From the NCBI GenBank assembly GCA_963580285.1, contig OY757017.1, positions 115,717,527 through 115,781,526 of the forward strand: a stretch of 64,000 nucleotides of DNA, in the 5' to 3' direction. Shown here piece after piece: positions 42,801-45,800 of this stretch. A model generated the notes under the pieces. That model was not told the DNA's origin, searched no databases, and saw only the letters and a list, made by a program, of their open reading frames with translations. Source of the DNA: Lucinisca nassula (taxonomy: Eukaryota > Mollusca > Bivalvia > Lucinida > Lucinidae). The position numbers and the translations under genes are program-made. Numbering within the stretch: position 1 is the stretch's first letter; every line of letters starts with the position of its first letter.

Positions 42801-45800
42801 GCGATGACAAAGGTTTTCTAAAAAAAGCCAGTGACCGTGACCTTGAGGCCACGATCTTGAAAGTTGAACTCTCTTGAGATATTTTCATAAGAAACATTTG
42901 TGTGAAGTTATATTGAAATCAGTGAAGAAATGTAGGGGCTAGAGCGATGACAAAGTTTTTCTATAAATAGCCACAGTGACCTTGACCTTGAGGCCACGAC
43001 CTTAAAAGTCAAACTCGCTCGAGATATTGTCATAAGGAACATTTGTGTGAAGTTATATTGTAATCGGTCATGAAATGTAGGCGCTAGAGTGATGACAGAG
43101 TTTTTCTAAAAATAGCCATGGAGACCTTGACCTTGAGGTCAAGACCTTGAAAGTTGAACTCTCTCGTGATATTGTCATAAGGAACATTTGTGTCAAGTTA
43201 TATTGAAATCAGTCAAGAAATGTAGGTGCTACAGCGATGACAAAAAGTATGTACATACATTGTACATACAACCAAGGGACAAATCACTCACAACTGTGTT
43301 CAACTGGTGACACATCAAATGACATAAATACACCAAGACCTGTGATTGGAAGTTAGTCCCTAGCTCTCACCGAAGAAGTAAACTTAGCTACACAATGTTG
43401 TGCAGGGGGATAAAAGGCTGACCTCATCAGTTTTCGAACTGATCTAAGCATTTATCCCTGTCGTTTCAAGAAGTTCCGATAAAAACTGAAGGGGCTACGG
43501 TGATGACAAGGTCAAAGAAAGGCATTTTCTTTAATCAAGGGGAACATAACTCTCTGAAATATAGGCTGACCTCACCAAGTTTTTTAATTCAGCTTACTAA
43601 CTTAAAAATTATGTAAGTTTCAAAAAGATCCGATGAAAACTGAAGGGGCTACGGTGATAATAAGGTCAAAAATAGGCATTTTCAGTAATCAAAGGGACAT
43701 AACTCTATGAAAGATAGGCCGACCTCACCAGTTTTTGAAGTCATCCAAGCTTTTATCACTGCCTTACTTGTTTGTAAGTTTCAAAAAGATCCGATCAAAA
43801 CTGAAGCAGCTACAGTGATGACAAGGTAAAAAATAAGCATTTTTCATCAAAGTAGGGGACATAACACTGTGGGTAATTGACCAACATCGCTAGTTTTCAA
43901 ACTCATCCAAGCTTTTAAACCTGACTTTAGGAAAGGTTTAAGTCACACCACTTTTCCTGGGCAGATTTGATTTTCTTCTGCAGGGTTGTTTCAACTTGTT
44001 TCTGCACTGTTTACAATACATATTAGGTAGTTGTACAGGGCTAAAAGGTTAGTTGGAGCAGAAGCACAGAGTTTCATCCAAATACGCTTTTACCAGAGCA
44101 CTGTACAGATCCCGTCTCCATATGACCTTAGCTGTTGGTGGGACATAAAACTAAAACTCACTCACTCACTGTACAGAGGACCTGTTATAACAATAGCATT
44201 TCTTCTCTAACGTGTCGTCATCATTATATTATAAGCAATTTGCCCTGTAAAGAATCCCCGTAAGGCGTACCATAAAAGTTAATATAGGGCCTTTTTTCCT
44301 TAACTACTCAAAGAAACAAATGCTGTGGACATTTGTTAGAATGATCTCACTGATAATTTCATTCTAAGAAATATCCACATCTGGTTCTTGTAGTATTAGA
44401 GTTAATATTTTTCAATATCCACATTAACAGGCCTCATACAGACCAAGCTTTACCATGCCTGAAAGGCCAGATTTTACAGTCTTAACCCTGAAGAAGCCAT
44501 CTGATCAGGATCTACACTGTTTGTAATGCATGCAGTGTAGATCCAGATCAGATGGCTTCTGAAGAAGCCATCTGATCAGGATCTACACTATTTGTAATGC
44601 AGCTCGTGCATTGAATGAATATATTATATGAAGTAATTTGATTGGCTAACAGTCAGGAATGGGTGTGGCTAAATAAATTAAGGGTTAAATAGTCAATTTT
44701 TACAGAATATAGGAGGGAAAATCAAAATCTAAAAACATGAAATCAAGAAAAAAATCAAGCTCCAAAAGCCAGAAATCCTGCAAATGCCTGAAAGGTTATA
44801 AAACATTTTTATGCTCAGCTGAGTTGAGCATGAAATTTGTTTTGCTCATAACTATTAAAATACTAACAAATCAGACAATTTTCTTGCTCAGATCAGCACA
44901 GAAAGTCATTTATCCTGCTCATAAATTTGTTGGCATTTTAAAATTTATGAACAGGATAAATGTCATGCTCAATTGAGTTGAGCATGAAAAAAGTTTTATA
45001 ACCTTGGGGCCTGATTAATCCTTCTCATCTTGAGCTAAGAATTCAGCCCAATGAAACTGACACTACAGAATAGTCGAACTTAGATGACTCAAACCCTTTT
45101 GAGACCGTGAAAATTTGTTCGAGACAGCGGTAGTTCGAGCTACAGAGGGTTAACTTCGGGGAACGTTCTTCTGTCGTGGTTTGTTTTTATTATGATTTGT
45201 CTCTGAGTGTGTGTGTTTCGCTTATATATTTTGCTTTGGATAGCCAGTTGGCCATTTTGTGGTAAAGTAACTGTTCTTTTGGCTTTCCGCTGTTGATGGT
45301 TCCATTAGGGTCTAGTTATTACATGCTTGTGTTTCTTTCCCTTTGGTGTCACTTCTGGGAGTTGTGGGTTAATTGTATTGATTCCTGATCATTGCCTTCA
45401 CTTTTATTTTACTATTAGTGTTATACAAGGAGGCATAATGGAGATTGTGGAATATTTTTTGGGTGTTCTATATTATAAATGTATGTTGTGTGTATACATT
45501 AGAATTGCCTCACTGAGCATACATTTGCAAGACAACAAAGAAAATCTCCTTACATTTTCCCTAAATCATATTTGGAGAAATTCCCTGCAGACCCAATAAT
45601 GGGTTTGACTCATCCATGTCAAACAAGGCATCGTGAATCAAGCCATTGAAGTTCTGCTGTATGTATTATTGTTCATTATGAAAACACGCCTATACAAATG
45701 CATTGTTAACATTATCGCCAAAAAAACATAAATTTTAAGATGAAAAATTGTGATAGTTTTCGTATTCCTGCTTAAAATATAGATTGTGGGTACTTGTTAG

